From an uncultured Sutterella sp. (GTDB taxonomy: Bacteria; Pseudomonadota; Gammaproteobacteria; Burkholderiales; Burkholderiaceae_F), in the NCBI GenBank assembly GCA_900546995.1, contig URFF01000002.1:11952-75951 (forward strand): a stretch of 64,000 nucleotides of DNA. Reading direction: 5' to 3'. The translations under genes were made by a program, and so were the position numbers. Positions 63,482 through 64,000 of this stretch are shown piece by piece (within the stretch, counting starts at the first letter, position 1; every line of letters starts with the position of its first letter). The notes under the pieces were generated by a model. The model was not told the DNA's origin, did not search any database, and worked only from the letters and a program-made list of their open reading frames with translations.

Positions 63482-64000
63482 ATGAAAGACGTACGTAAAG
63501 TCGTGTTCCCCGTGGCGGGGTTAGGCACCCGTTTTTTACCGGCGACCAAAGCGATGCCCAAAGAGATGCTTCCGGTGGTGGATAAACCCTTGATTCAATA
63601 CGCCGTTGAGGAAGCTTATGCGGCCGGTATCACGGAGATGATTTTCATCACCGGTCGATACAAACGTGCGATTGAAGATCATTTTGACAAGGCCCCGATG
63701 CTTGAGCGCGAATTAATTGAAAAGGGTAAGAAGGAGCTTTTGCAAACCGTGCGCTCGATTGCTCCGATGGGGGTGACCTTCATTTACATTCGTCAGCCTG
63801 AACCCTTGGGACTGGGACACGCCGTGCTCTGCGCTCAGCCTGTGGTGGGAGACGAACCCTTTGCCGTGATGCTTGCCGATGACTTGATCGATGCGCAGCA
63901 AGCCGCGATCGGCCAGTTAATTGATGCCCGTCGCGCATTGGGTGGCGGCAATATCTTGGCCGTTCAGGATGTGCCCAAGTCTGAAACGAATAAATACGGC
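63482..64000 (+). CDS. galU: UTP-glucose-1-phosphate uridylyltransferase (3' end cut by the window)
   Basis: The first 173 codons are present from ATG 63482, with AAGGA upstream; the gene continues past the right edge. Makes UDP-glucose for LPS, trehalose and exopolysaccharides. The nucleotide-binding motif is [20 protein letters not shown] from residue 7, followed by [19 protein letters not shown], the catalytic region [15 protein letters not shown] and [15 protein letters not shown]. The sequence is intact up to the edge. Its product is the substrate of GalE at 53.7 kb. Confidence 0.95.
   Translation, partial: MKDVRKVVFPVAGLGTRFLPATKAMPKEMLPVVDKPLIQYAVEEAYAAGITEMIFITGRYKRAIEDHFDKAPMLERELIEKGKKELLQTVRSIAPMGVTFIYIRQPEPLGLGHAVLCAQPVVGDEPFAVMLADDLIDAQQAAIGQLIDARRALGGGNILAVQDVPKSETNKYG

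Noticed and set aside
1..64000. CRISPR array, prophage or insertion sequence
   Set aside because: No regularly spaced repeats, no integrase or transposase and no phage structural genes were seen.

Overview
The window is a gene-dense chromosomal segment from a Gram-negative bacterium. The outer-membrane genes (LolB, the Lpt cluster, a NodT-type efflux lipoprotein, a patatin autotransporter) show two membranes. The cluster lolB-ispE-tRNA-Gln-prs-rplY-pth-ychF, a narX/narL-type pair, a Pat-type acetyltransferase and the kdsD-kdsC-lptC-lptA-lptB-ptsN-rapZ block fit a betaproteobacterium. A moderate-GC member of the Burkholderiales, such as a gut Sutterellaceae relative, is my inference; no rRNA or marker comparison was possible. 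I saw no phage, transposase, CRISPR array or plasmid module.

Layout: 1-2 kb holds gpmA, a rhodanese-like protein and secB. 2-4.7 kb holds a nitrate-type sensor kinase and its regulator. 4.7-10.4 kb is a leftward run (rsmD-coaD-ppx-ftsE-ftsX-rpoH-trmL). 10.4-15.7 kb holds ftsY, an AsmA protein, a small regulator, ychF and a DUF523 gene. 15.7-22.5 kb is the pth/rplY/prs/tRNA-Gln/ispE/lolB/TPR cluster, with a radical SAM gene inserted in reverse orientation. 22.5-28.8 kb holds mutY, rapZ, ptsN and the LPS transport and Kdo genes. In this block rpoN, hpf and hprK, which often sit here in relatives, are absent. 28.9-33.1 kb is a Pat/enoyl-CoA hydratase/ABC ATPase operon. 33.4-36.6 kb has mtnA plus a FucA-like aldolase, which suggests a DHAP shunt for 5'-deoxynucleoside salvage, facing a frameshifted MFS gene. 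37-41 kb has aspS and an EF-G-like GTPase. 41.5-47.9 kb is an OMF/MacA/MacB efflux operon ending in an ABC-type binding protein, with a degenerate response regulator divergent from it. 48-50 kb is a deaminase-like/pyrE operon. 50-63 kb holds ssb, uvrA, galE, a patatin autotransporter, two DUF2721 genes, a YbaK-like gene, yqgE-ruvX-plsC, apaH and fumarase. galU is cut by the right edge.

The most interesting observation is the leader of the amidohydrolase-pyrE operon. A 30-codon reading frame with a good ribosome binding site crosses a pause-type hairpin and a U6 tract, and stops in the loop of a 12-bp intrinsic terminator with U7. This has the architecture of UTP-sensitive, translation-coupled attenuation as known for E. 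coli pyrBI and pyrE. The first gene it controls is a CodA-like amidohydrolase whose catalytic glutamate position reads glutamine, so its substrate is open.
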